Shown one piece after another: positions 1 to 8,207 of a stretch of 46,962 nt of DNA (the stretch's first letter is position 1; every line of letters starts with the position of its first letter). The DNA is taken from the NCBI GenBank assembly GCA_009602735.1, contig WELA01009603.1, positions 1 to 46,962 on the forward strand, written 5' to 3'. Origin of the DNA: Mesotaenium endlicherianum. Lineage: Eukaryota; Streptophyta; Zygnematophyceae; Zygnematales; Mesotaeniaceae. The notes below the pieces were generated by a model. The model saw nothing but the letters and a program-made list of their open reading frames with translations, was not told the origin of the DNA and made no database searches. The translations under genes and the position numbers were made by a program.

Positions 1-125
1 TCAAACTTTGGTTTGCGACATTTCATGTCGCAAACCTTCAATTTGACAATTTGTGTTCAAATTGCCTGATTTCGAAAGAGAGAAGGTGATATTAGAAAGA
101 ATAGTAGGAGTAGTAGTATGCAATA
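1..125 (-). repeat. Left repeat of YR element (cut by window edge)
   Basis: This segment matches 5424-5570 with small differences: the palindrome, then a stretch ending in AGAAGGTGATATTAGAA and GTAGTAGTATGC. It is one copy of the element's repeat. Sequence left of base 1 is missing, so its full extent is unknown. Confidence 0.8.
10..36. other. 27-bp palindrome in YR-element repeat (perfect arms)
   Basis: GGTTTGCGACAT and ATGTCGCAAACC form a perfect 12-bp inverted repeat around TTC. Two inverted arms around a short core is the design of tyrosine recombinase crossover sites, and this element encodes such an enzyme. Use as the recombination site is inferred. Confidence 0.6.
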
Positions 126-225
126 CTAGTAGCATACAAGGTACTTCTAGGCTAGTCTAGTGGTTAGCGTAGAAGTTGGGTCTCATCTCAGTAGCGGCCC
201 CTACGGGTCGTACTACATGGTAATG

Positions 226-1287
226 CTACTTGCGTCTAAAAGTTGCTAGAATTTGCTCTTGGCCATAGGGAGCATCGCTAGCATCGTCAGGGATGGCTAT
301 GGTTTGGGCAGCGGATGCCAGTGACTGCTGCAGGTGAAGCACGTATAGCTCTTTTCCTCGAGCAGATTTCCATCTGCCCATAGTCTGGGCTACGGCATCT
401 GGGACGCCCAAGTTGGCGGCTGCTGTGGCGGCTCCCTTTCGCAAGGAGTGCGTACCCATGTTCTGTTTAAGGCCTACCGATGCGAATAGTTCCTTGCACC
501 ACTTATTCACAGTGGCGTGTGAGGAGGGGTGAAGAGAAGGTCTGCCAAATGCTTGTATATGCCAAATTAAAGGTCCATCGAGAGCATACTGTGGTATCTC
601 TGCCACTAACCTACACAACATTTCTATCGGGCACCACTTGGAGTTGCTTGCATGAAGGGCAACCCATGCGCCCTCACCAATTTGGTCTGTCTTAGAGGAC
701 GGGAGGTGCAAGTAAATGGCTGTGATGTTTGGACCACCCGTGATGTCGAGATCCTGAATTCTGGTTTTGGCCAGATCTGAGTATCGCAGACAAGCACTAT
801 ACATGAGCATCATCGCGGCCACCTTCATAAGCGATGCCGCGTGCTTTCCAAAAATCGCTGTGAGGGTGCAGGGTGCGACCGGCATCATGGTGTGCTTGGG
901 TCTGGGCAGCAACCTTTGCGTTGCTTTTTGAAGGATACTGACCTTGTTGTGCGATGTGGGGCTAGGTAGCTCCGCTAATCGATGCACGCAAAAGATTGCA
1001 GCCGATGACAAATGGTATGTAGACCAGGTGACACGGTCCTGGATGAGATACAAGCAGTAGAGCCTGACCACCTCGACTGACGCCGGAAGATCCTGCAACT
1101 TATGCATTTCGCACCACCGTTGAAAACGCATCCAGTAAGTGTTGTAGGTACGCAGACTGGTAGGCGCGATAGTGTGCAGCAACACGTCCACGCTCGTGGC
1201 TTCCAAGGCTTGTAAGGCCGGATTTTCAAAAAGTCGATATTCTGCGCAACACCTCATACACCCAGACGTAAGGCTAGCCCCATGCAC
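226..1287 (-). CDS. Tyrosine recombinase of YR retrotransposon
   Basis: An open frame of 353 codons encodes a phage-integrase-type tyrosine recombinase that would join the circular element DNA to the target. The N-terminal half (about residues 35-130) looks like the helical SAM-like core-binding domain. The catalytic half has the first Arg at R168 (ACLRYSDL), the HxxR box at H280 and R283 (THSLRKG), Trp306 in the usual third position (GRWKS) and the candidate nucleophile Tyr315 (KELYV). All key residues are present, so this is the best preserved gene of the element. The start at 1287 is only the first in-frame start. The protein is probably the end of a longer polyprotein or a separate ORF after RNase H. 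It lies about 190 bp from the palindromic repeat at 10-36, the likely kind of site it acts on. Confidence 0.87.
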   Translation of the reverse strand: MHGASLTSGCMRCCAEYRLFENPALQALEATSVDVLLHTIAPTSLRTYNTYWMRFQRWCEMHKLQDLPASVEVVRLYCLYLIQDRVTWSTYHLSSAAIFCVHRLAELPSPTSHNKVSILQKATQRLLPRPKHTMMPVAPCTLTAIFGKHAASLMKVAAMMLMYSACLRYSDLAKTRIQDLDITGGPNITAIYLHLPSSKTDQIGEGAWVALHASNSKWCPIEMLCRLVAEIPQYALDGPLIWHIQAFGRPSLHPSSHATVNKWCKELFASVGLKQNMGTHSLRKGAATAAANLGVPDAVAQTMGRWKSARGKELYVLHLQQSLASAAQTIAIPDDASDAPYGQEQILATFRRK

Positions 1288-1402
1288 AAAGGGATGCCCT
1301 TGCCCCCGAACGCAGCCTTGTCTGTGCCAGGCAACAAAATCGAGGAGCTATAGCCTAGCGGAATGCTCACCTGCACACAATCTATCCACTCCGCATCGCT
1401 AT

Positions 1403-2042
1403 CTAGCACCGCGGCCACCAGCTGGCTGATTGCCACTGGAGTATCACTAGCGTGCAGTTGGCCTTGCATTGCAGCACGTGGTTGACTATTGGAGCGACCA
1501 TCTGAGGTGGTGGAAAACAATAGTTGTTTTCACCTGCCCAGTGCTCGGTGAGGGCATTTATGGCCTCAGCGCCCACCTCTAGCCACCTAGAGTTGAACCA
1601 CGACAGACCCGTGTTGCTTGCTGTGGCAAATCTATCGATCGAATGCGGCCCCCACTTTGCTTTTAGACTTTGAAAGGCCTCCGGTCGCAAGGAAAAAATC
1701 GTCCAAATTTTTCCGCTTAGAGAGCTCGTCTGCCACTGCATTCAATTCCCTAGGAATCCACTCTACGAACAAGTTGAGCTGGTGTCTAAGACTAATACCA
1801 AATACTTGAGCATAAGCATCTGCTAAATTTGCCTTAGACGAGCCGCCTTTTTTCAAAACATGATACATTGCTTGGCTGTCGACGCGCAAGAGCACTTGTC
1901 GCCCGCCTATCACTTGAATGGATTTATTAAACGCTGCCTTAGCGGCAAGTATCTCCCTTAATGTTGACGATCCTCCGATGCTAGCAGCGGGGAGTGGGCC
2001 CAGCAATTCCCACGTCTGCCCTAAGGCCACCGATCTCAGCAC
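1403..2042 (-). pseudogene. RNase H and C-terminal connection of YR-element polyprotein
   Basis: The frame ending at 1632 carries a retroelement RNase H domain: VDSQAMYHVLKKGG, then VEWIPRELNAVADELSKR, typical of DIRS/Ngaro polyproteins. Coding then continues in another frame (1741-1403) with the conserved post-RNase H block (WGPHSIDRFATASN, then GENNYCFPPPQ). The change of frame near 1700 shows at least one indel, so the polyprotein cannot be made as one piece. RNase H would degrade the RNA template during reverse transcription. The block lies directly downstream of RT and upstream of the recombinase, as in other YR elements. Confidence 0.8.
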
Positions 2043-2056
2043 TGTGCCTCATGTGG

Positions 2057-3090
2057 TCACGCTAGCGTCGGTGTGAATGACAAAATCAGGGTCCATGGTG
2101 GCCCGAATGGGAGCACCATTGAACTTATCAAAGGCTCCTCCCAAAAAGCAAGCTCGTGGAGCAGCCTTTCCGTCATGGGGACCATGTCATCCCAGGTAAA
2201 CCCCTGGTTGATAACAGTGTACATATGGCGTGTGTACATGCCCGCGGTGCCCCCAAAAGCCACCTTCATGGAAATAAGCTGGCCTGCTAAAGATGCTATC
2301 GTTCTAATGTGCACGCTACGGGTCCTGTGGGCCATAGCTCAAACGTGGAGAAGTGTTAGCAAGAGCTTTTCCTTGCGCGTCTTGCCAATGTGCACCTAAA
2401 GTTTACCAGTGTCTATCACAACGCCCAAGAACTGTGTGATTTTTGAACACGTAAGTACTGCCTTCTGCTTATTCACCACGAATCTTGCTAGTGCAAGTTC
2501 GCCGAACACCAGCCGCATTGTTCGCGCGTGGGCGTCCTTGCTGGGATAGCTCACCAGAAAATCGTCTAGATATGCTATGACTCGTATCCCTTTCTGCCTC
2601 CACCTTCCCACCAACTATTTCACCGCTCGTGTGAATACGTAAGGTGCGATCGCAAGCCCGAATGGGTGACATGTGAAAGTCTAAATCTTCTTATCCAGCT
2701 CAAACCCCAAGAACGTATGTGCATCTTCGTGCATCTTGACGTGATGATAGCCAGACTTGAGGTCAATGGTAAACCCGAAGTCGTCTACGTGCACGACATC
2801 GACTAACTTATCCAACCCTTCATACTTAAATTTTACTTTTTTCAACGCTTTGTTCACGTGGCGTAGGTCATGAATTAACCGTAACTACTTGCCCTCGACC
2901 ACGTTCAAGGGGCATATGCAGTGTAGGAGACCTGGAAGAGTCCACTCTCTGGCAGCCCCGGAGGCTACTAGCTCCCCCACTGACTCACGGGCAAACTGTA
3001 TGTGTTTCTCCATACCTTTATGGTTGCGCTAGTGATGCCGAGGTGCAGTATGCGTGTTCCACACCAACTTGTAGCCACTTTCAATGGTAG
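2057..3090 (-). pseudogene. Reverse transcriptase of YR retrotransposon, broken
   Basis: Translation of the minus strand gives the ordered DIRS-type RT blocks: an N-terminal segment with CPLNVVEGK and LRLIHDLRHVNKALKK near 2850-2910, then TIDLKSGYHHVKMHE near 2740-2775 (first catalytic Asp), HPFGLAIAPYVFTRAVK near 2620-2670, AYLDDFLVSYPSK near 2550-2580 (the YxDD box) and the thumb/connection (SLAGQLISMKVAFGG, near 2250-2310). In-frame stops interrupt it at 2615-2617 (TAG), near 2395, near 2690 and after EGK near 2890. The catalytic Asp residues survive. It is a pseudogene, or a copy needing massive readthrough, which I consider unlikely. Confidence 0.82.
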
Positions 3091-4243
3091 AGAGGACTAA
3101 CAAAGATGTACACCAACGTTTCCACCAGGCAACATTTATGATTTGCTCCCAAAATTCCTGCAACCACGGTTGCTTGCGGTGGTACCTTCGATGCGGCGCC
3201 GTCCGACTGCACGGCTTCTTCCTTCCGCCCCAAGTACACTTGGAGTTCGTGTTCAAAATCCTTCTCATCGCTCACGAAATTACCTATGACCCAACACATG
3301 ATATAGCATACCCGCGATTGGTCTTGGCCACGATGCCTCGAACGTGTCAACGATTGATTGGCATCCTCTATTACCCTGCTCCGCAATTACAGCATCGGGG
3401 TAGTCTATGCATGCACCGGCAACCGACTTGTGTGGCACATGTGTGCACCCTTTTGACATTGCATTGCAGCCCCTCTATACGCGGCGATCCAAAACTCCAT
3501 AAGAGTGGTCCCAACCGTGCTCCCACTGCCAATGCCTATATGGCTGGCAGGAGCCTTCATGCATACTTGCGGTAGTGCGCATGCATTCAATTTGTTCTTT
3601 AAAAACCTTCTGCCCACACTCCTCTGGCCTATAGCTGCCTTGCAATACAACGCGCCAGTGCGTGAGGGGCGACACGCCAACAAACCAAAAAACCAGCCGC
3701 GAGAACCAAAGCTCAATGAGAGTGGTCTCCATTCGTGCGCGATCTGCCAGCGCCTAGGAGGCCTAAAGGGGCATTCTTCCACCCACGCACATTCATACGT
3801 GCGGCGTACGTCCCTCAATAAGAGAGACATGCATCATCCGCCTACTATTGTGCCCAACAAGCAAACTAACGTAACGACAACTTTAACAACCAACAAAACA
3901 GCCAGAAAGTATTTACAACAAACACCATCATGTATGCAACGACCACAAGCAAGAACCGAGTCAACAACCAATCAAACTTAGCCAATAACAACAATAATAA
4001 CAAACAAGTATTTGTGGACTCCTAGGCTTGGTAACCCACCCACATCTAACAATGTTATGCTCCTTAACGTGAGCATGTGCACCCAAATGTCTAGGGGGCC
4101 TAGGTGGCCAACCAATGCAGCAACAATTTGCGAATAAAAAATCATAAAAAATAGTCATACCAAAAAATTGAAATTGTCCATGGAGGCCAAAGGCCTGCTT
4201 AACAATGTCCAACTACTCACACTCCAAGTAACAAAAAACGCTA
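3091..4243 (-). other. Gag-RT interval of YR element, no domain recognised
   Basis: Between the Gag zinc knuckle and the RT I recognise no domain. The longest minus-strand open frame (3830-3405, about 140 codons) has no protease or other motif I can name. Two similar words about 220 bp apart (near 3488-3515 and 3700-3730) read on the minus strand as TTLMEFW and TTLIELWF, suggesting an old internal duplication. The part 3840-4240 is A-rich on the plus strand and shows no clear coding signal. A diverged aspartic protease cannot be excluded. Confidence 0.4.
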
Positions 4244-5200
4244 TTAACGCTGGGGCTGGCCATAAGGCCCCTGGGGCGGCCCATAAGGCCCCTGGAAATT
4301 TGCTACATGAGCAGGTGCTAGCAAAGGCTGCCTCTGTTGGGGGCCTGGGCCATTAGGTGGCCCTGAAGGGCAAAAACGAGATGTGTGGCCTACCATGTGG
4401 CAGTGCCAGCAACTCAAGTCATTTTTAAACATCCTAGGAGCGCGGGGGTTAGCCTTAAACGCATACGGGCTGGCCCGTGGTTTGCGGTTACTAAATTTGA
4501 ACTCCCTCTCCTCCTCTTTGTCCTTCTTACTCTTAGCCACTTGCTTTTGGACCCGATTTTCCCATTCCTCGCTCTCATCCTTAGTTTGCATGGACTTGAC
4601 AACCTCATTAATCACAGGCTAGCTATACAAGTCCGCAAAAATGATTTGCTTTTGCCGAAAAGTTATCAAAGACAGACCTTCAGTGAGCGCGCTTTGGGCC
4701 GCTTCAATGTCTTCCTTGTCCAGCGCATCTTGAGCGTTGTGGCACAGCTCCGCGAGGTCGTTCATGACCTTCATTTGGGCGCGGTTGCCCTCAGACAACT
4801 TGCCCACACCTGCAACCTCGCTTTTCCTCTTGAGCCGCTTGAGCTGCTGCAGGATGTCCGCCCGTGCTCCCTCGCCATCGTGAGCTCGCAAGACCTTGCT
4901 TTGCGCTAGTTTGCTCACTGCCTGTTGTAACTTGGCCATTTCGAGATGAGCAGCGTGCTGCGCAGCTTTGAGCTCAACCGCTTCCGCCTTGCTGAGCTCG
5001 GCCTGCTTGCTTTCGTACTCTTTAAGGAACTCTGCATGAAATTTGGCAATTTCGTCAGCAGTAAGCTGGCTCGCTACTCTCGCCCTACCGATGTCGTTAA
5101 TCTGCTCGCTATTGACCAGCTCGCCATCATTGCGTAAGTCGCTCGGGCCTCCCTGGCTTCCCTCACCTCTCTCCGTCATCGCTCGTAAGTGAGCAAACAC
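4244..5200 (-). pseudogene. Gag-like protein of YR element (coiled coil plus CCHC), one in-frame TAG
   Basis: One frame spans the interval with a single TAG at 4619-4621. The first part (5200-4622, 193 codons) is rich in Ala, Glu, Lys, Leu and Gln with heptad-like spacing, so probably coiled coil. The second part is basic and then carries a CCHC zinc knuckle (CWHCHMVGHTSRFC, near 4370-4410) followed by a Gly/Pro/Gln-rich tail. This is the layout of a retroelement nucleocapsid protein that packages element RNA. The TAG falls where a related relic at 41.3 kb has Trp before PVPNEV (here PVINEV), so it is probably a TGG-to-TAG mutation. Confidence 0.75.
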
Positions 5201-5302
5201 GTCCGCGTCTCAAGTGTTCGCGGATCTATGGTACTCTATCCAGCAATATTGTATGCCTGACATAAGATTGTTTGAGAAAGTCTCGGCAATCAATGTCTAC
5301 GC

Positions 5303-5575
5303 GGGTATGTGTAGCAACTACCTTCCTGCTGCAGTGAGGCTTCTTTGCAACAAGAAGCCTTATGAGGATTTCGTTTGTTGATGAGACACAACACGTGTGA
5401 AATCGATCAAATTTGAACACTTATCAAACTTTGGTTTGCGACATTTCATGTCGCAAACCTTCAATTTTCTACAGGGCCAAACATGAATTTGACAACTTGT
5501 GTTCAAATTGTGTGATTTTAAAAAGAAAGAAGGTGATATTAGAAGAATAGTAAGAGTAGTAGTATGCTACAAATT
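5303..5575 (-). repeat. Right inner repeat of YR element
   Basis: The part 5303-5460 is repeated at 5895-6052 (shared words such as ACCTTCCTGCTGCA and GAGGCTTCTTTGCAA). The part 5424-5570 matches 1-125. Two adjoining repeat modules, each shared with a different partner, are the signature of split direct repeats in Ngaro/PAT-like elements. Confidence 0.75.
5433..5459. other. 27-bp palindrome, second perfect copy
   Basis: Identical to the palindrome at 10-36, inside the right inner repeat. Confidence 0.6.
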
Positions 5576-5894
5576 GCGCGTCATCTATTCTTGTCTAGTC
5601 CTTTCCTACATGCTGCTACGCTAATCTGTACTTCACTAATTAAGAACAATACAAAAGGTCAAGTCAACTATATTCCAACTCCTACACAACACTATGGACT
5701 GGCAGCCGCACTCTTGCTTTGTTGAGGTTGTCCGTCGAATCGCCGCCGTTGGTTTTTGCCAATCGACAGAACATATTGTAACACTAACAACAACAACCAC
5801 ACTATTGTGCATGGCTAAAACTATTGCTGGCACCAACTTTGTTGCCAGCCTTGTGCCTCTCCCGGGGGAGTGGAGGGTTAGAGGGGTGGGTGGG
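5576..5894. other. Spacer between YR-element repeats, no gene seen
   Basis: No convincing coding region. The open frames here are overlaps of the flanking repeat. Near 5861-5901 there is a GC-rich run with simple GGGTGGGTGGG repeats. Confidence 0.5.
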
Positions 5895-6060
5895 TGGGTA
5901 TGTGTAGTAGCTACCTTCCTGCTGCAAGGAGGCTTCTTTGCAAAGAGAAGCCTTATGAGAGTTTCGTTTGTCGATGAAACACAACGCGTGTGAAATCGAT
6001 CAAGTTTGAACACTTGTTTAACTTTGGTCTGCGACATTTCATGTCGCAAATCTTCAATTT
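5895..6060 (-). repeat. Right outer repeat of YR element
   Basis: A diverged copy of 5303-5460. It ends just after a palindrome with two arm mismatches, and the similarity stops near 6060, which I take as the right end of the element. Confidence 0.7.
6026..6052. other. 27-bp palindrome, third copy with two mismatches
   Basis: The central GCGACATTTCATGTCGC is intact, while the outer arms are GGTCT on the left and AAATC on the right. The centre is more conserved than the outer arms. Confidence 0.55.
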
Positions 6061-6269
6061 TGTTGTATCAAAATAAGCTAAAATAAGTACCTCCAGAAAT
6101 GTTGTAACTTGAATCGTACCGGAAAATTCTATACAGGAAAATCCAACAACTTCCGTGGAAGATATGCATGTTTCTTGGTTATGAACAGAGCAGTTGAAGC
6201 TTCAATTTCTGCCTTCGAAACTGCATGTTCTTTTCTCCAAGGTCTTGCTTCTTGCAGGATAGAGCAGCT

Positions 6270-6386
6270 ATGACTACCATTGCTTCTTCGTCTACAAGTC
6301 CTGTAATAGGCGTAGGTACTAAAATACTAACGCCTAGCAAAATACGGGGTGCAACGTGGGCACGGCAAGAGTTCATAGAGCATTTT
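6270..6386 (+). pseudogene. 5' fragment of piggyBac-like transposase relic 1
   Basis: An ATG at 6270 opens 39 codons resembling the N-terminus of the piggyBac ORF at 42968: SSSTSPVIGVGTKILTPS here against SSSSQPEIVVGRKLLIPS there, followed by ATWARQEF against KIWAKQVF. The frame ends abruptly where the family 1 LTR begins, and the continuation resumes at 13072. So 6270-6386 and 13072-14888 are one split gene. Upstream, CTTGCTTCTTGCAG near 6245-6258 resembles a 3' splice site, but this is weak. Confidence 0.75.
6382..6386. other. Target site duplication, left (ATTTT)
   Basis: Matches 13067-13071 exactly; 5 bp is the usual length for Ty3/gypsy integrases. Confidence 0.9.
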
Positions 6387-6889
6387 TGTAGTGATTTGAG
6401 TTATTATATATTAGTTCGCATATATTTTAATGTTTTCAAATATATTTGGAGTAGTATTGTGTGGAGTCAAGTGTGAATAGGTACTCTAGTAACTTGGTTC
6501 ATGTCCTTTGAACCTTCCAAGGCATTTTTAAAGTTAGAGGAAAGACCTAGAAGAACTCCATGTGGCAAAAGTCAGATGTGCCATTTTTAGGTCAAAAGGA
6601 CATGTGTACATTATTCTAGAAAGAGGTGGCAAGTTTTGGGATGTGTTGGGTGCCAACACATCAACATACACCTTCCTAGAAATTACTTATGTAGCAAGTA
6701 TATAAACAAGAGCTAGAACATAGAAAGACATTCCAGAATCACTCTTGTACTTGCCAAAATCCAGAAATATATTAACTTTCAAGAAGCCATCTCTCTTTCA
6801 AGAAGCTACCACTTGTGTTCAAAGATCCTTGTCTTGAATAGATAAAGTATTCTGTTTTACTAAGTACTTTATCTATCTGTTTCACTACA
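6387..6889 (+). repeat. 5' LTR of family 1 copy A
   Basis: 503 bp, starting TGTAGTG and ending ACTACA. It contains a TATA-like TATAAA at 6701-6706 and an 11-bp inverted repeat near its 3' end (6839-6849 with 6865-6875). It matches 12564-13066 with six substitutions and no indels. Confidence 0.95.
6701..6706 (+). promoter_or_regulatory. TATA box candidate in 5' LTR
   Basis: TATAAA preceded by AGTA, about 190 bp before the LTR end, a plausible Pol II TATA element for the genomic transcript. The same hexamer is in the 3' LTR at 12878-12883. The position is inferred from sequence only. Confidence 0.55.
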
Positions 6890-6890
6890 G

Positions 6891-6902
6891 TGGTATCGGA
6901 GC
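6891..6902 (+). promoter_or_regulatory. Primer binding site (initiator-Met tRNA type)
   Basis: TGGTATCGGAGC begins one base after the LTR. It differs by one base from TGGTATCAGAGC, the plant initiator methionine tRNA-type PBS. Family 2 has the same G (34301-34311, reverse strand). Confidence 0.8.
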
Positions 6903-6926
6903 TAGGCACTTTGGTAGCACAAGAAG

Positions 6927-8207
6927 ATGGCCGATCCTCAAGACCAACAGCAAGCTTTCGAAGGAAGCCCTTCCTCTCCAAGACACCCTCCTCCAGCGCC
7001 GATGGGAGAGCCCACTCAAGAAAATCTGCAACAACAAGAAGCACCACAAGGAGGAGCACACCCTCCTCCAGCGTCGATGGGAGAGCCTACTCAAGGAAAT
7101 CTGCAACAACAAGAAGCACCACAAGGAGGAGCACCGTCAAATCCCGTGGCAGCCGCTATAGCAAAGTTGACCCCACCACAAGGAGTTCCCGCAAATGAGT
7201 GGGCAGCCTTCCTAATGACCGTCCACAACCAAGTGGGCTTGGCCACCTATGAAGCAACCGTGCAAGCGTCAAGAGAAGCTATGGCTGCCATGGTTGCCCC
7301 TATTGCGAGCAATGCTCAAAATCCAGCCCCGGCTCAAGCGCCTCCACAAGAGCCAACGAGAGCAAGGAAACTCATCAAGCCCGGCAAACCCGACACTTTC
7401 AACCCCGGGAAAGGTGCCAACCTGAATTTATGGCTCTACCAAGTGGAGACGTACCTCGCGTTCCTTGAAGTACCCGAGGAGGACTACGTTCCCTTTGCCG
7501 TTACCTTACTTAGAGGAGCAGCAACATCATGGTGGCGTAACTATCAAGCGGCTATATATCAAGCTATGGCGCACCCCATGCTCGGCCAAGAGCCCCCACC
7601 ATCATATGCAAGATGGGCAGATTTTCGTGAGGCCCTCAAGAAGCAATTCATGCCCATCAATGCGGAGAAGATTGCCCGAGGAAAGCTCCACCATCTCAAG
7701 CAAACGACGTCCGTTCAAGAGTATACATCCAGATTTCACGCCCTCACTCTTGAGATCCCCAACATGTCTCTCGAGGAGAAGATTGACCGTTACATCTTTG
7801 GCCTCAAACCCAAGGTGGCAAAGGAAGTGGAGTTACGCGACTTGACGGACTTCTCAAAGATCATTGAAGTGGCCCAAAAGGTGGATACCTTGGATTTCAA
7901 GCACTCCGTGCCTTCATCTTCACGGGTACCGACGACGCGGGTGTACGCAGCCCCTTCCACATCCGAATCTGGACCCACACCCATGGAAATCGGAGTTATT
8001 AAAAGGGACCCCGCGGCTGCCCGGAAGAGTGGAAGACCCTCCAATGACACTTATGATGCAAGAAACCAGCAAGGAGTGAAAGCAAGACTCTCCCCGGCTG
8101 AAAAAGAAGCTCTCATGACGGCTGGACTATGCTTCTATTGCAAGGAAAAGGGCCATCGTGCACTTTCATGCCCCAAAAAGTTGTCAAAAAACGGACAGCG
8201 CCGGTAG
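6927..8207 (+). CDS. Gag of family 1 gypsy element
   Basis: 426 codons starting at the first ATG after the PBS. The N-terminal 70 residues are Gln/Pro-rich and contain a 25-residue tandem duplication (DNA 6986-7060 and 7061-7135). Residues about 150-300 match the retrotransposon Gag capsid region ([20 protein letters not shown], then [10 protein letters not shown], then ALKKQFMP). The nucleocapsid has one CCHC knuckle: C402, C405, H410, C415. Gag would form the cytoplasmic particle and bind genomic RNA. The stop is TAG at 8205-8207, and pol lies in the -1 frame, overlapping from 8129. A slippery A AAA AAC at 8186-8192 lies just before the stop. Confidence 0.93.
   Translation: MADPQDQQQAFEGSPSSPRHPPPAPMGEPTQENLQQQEAPQGGAHPPPASMGEPTQGNLQQQEAPQGGAPSNPVAAAIAKLTPPQGVPANEWAAFLMTVHNQVGLATYEATVQASREAMAAMVAPIASNAQNPAPAQAPPQEPTRARKLIKPGKPDTFNPGKGANLNLWLYQVETYLAFLEVPEEDYVPFAVTLLRGAATSWWRNYQAAIYQAMAHPMLGQEPPPSYARWADFREALKKQFMPINAEKIARGKLHHLKQTTSVQEYTSRFHALTLEIPNMSLEEKIDRYIFGLKPKVAKEVELRDLTDFSKIIEVAQKVDTLDFKHSVPSSSRVPTTRVYAAPSTSESGPTPMEIGVIKRDPAAARKSGRPSNDTYDARNQQGVKARLSPAEKEALMTAGLCFYCKEKGHRALSCPKKLSKNGQRR
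6986..7135 (+). repeat. 75-bp tandem duplication in gag
   Basis: Two adjacent 75-bp units (6986-7060 and 7061-7135) differing at a few bases. The unit is a multiple of three, so the frame is kept and the Gln/Pro-rich tail is lengthened. Confidence 0.85.
8186..8192 (+). promoter_or_regulatory. -1 ribosomal frameshift slippery heptamer
   Basis: A AAA AAC sits in the gag frame as TCA AAA AAC, the canonical X XXY YYZ form. A -1 slip leads directly into the open pol frame 13 nt before the gag stop. The pol frame has no convincing start of its own before the protease. Function is inferred from motif, phase and position. Confidence 0.7.

Larger units (their letters stand above)
1..6060 (-). mobile_element. 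Tyrosine-recombinase retrotransposon (Ngaro/DIRS-like), degenerate
   Basis: Reading on the minus strand from right to left, the window holds a coiled-coil/zinc-knuckle Gag (5200-4244), a DIRS-type reverse transcriptase (about 3090-2057), RNase H (2042-1403) and a tyrosine recombinase (1287-226). This is the gene order of YR retrotransposons, which integrate through a circular intermediate with a tyrosine recombinase instead of a DDE integrase. Related repeats lie at 1-125, 5303-5575 and 5895-6060, as expected for the split direct repeats of Ngaro/PAT-like elements. No adenine-methyltransferase domain of the DIRS1 type was seen between RNase H and recombinase. The coding part is broken by several stops and frame changes. 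The left end is cut by the window edge, so the exact repeat architecture is unresolved. Confidence 0.85.

Noticed and set aside
480..3575. Plus-strand ORFs of 70-160 codons opposite the YR element
   Set aside because: They are antisense to recognised RT, RNase H and recombinase frames and contain no domain.
6179..6376. Minus-strand ORF of 65 codons near the YR element end
   Set aside because: The opposite strand encodes the recognisable piggyBac N-terminus, which has a homologue at 42968.
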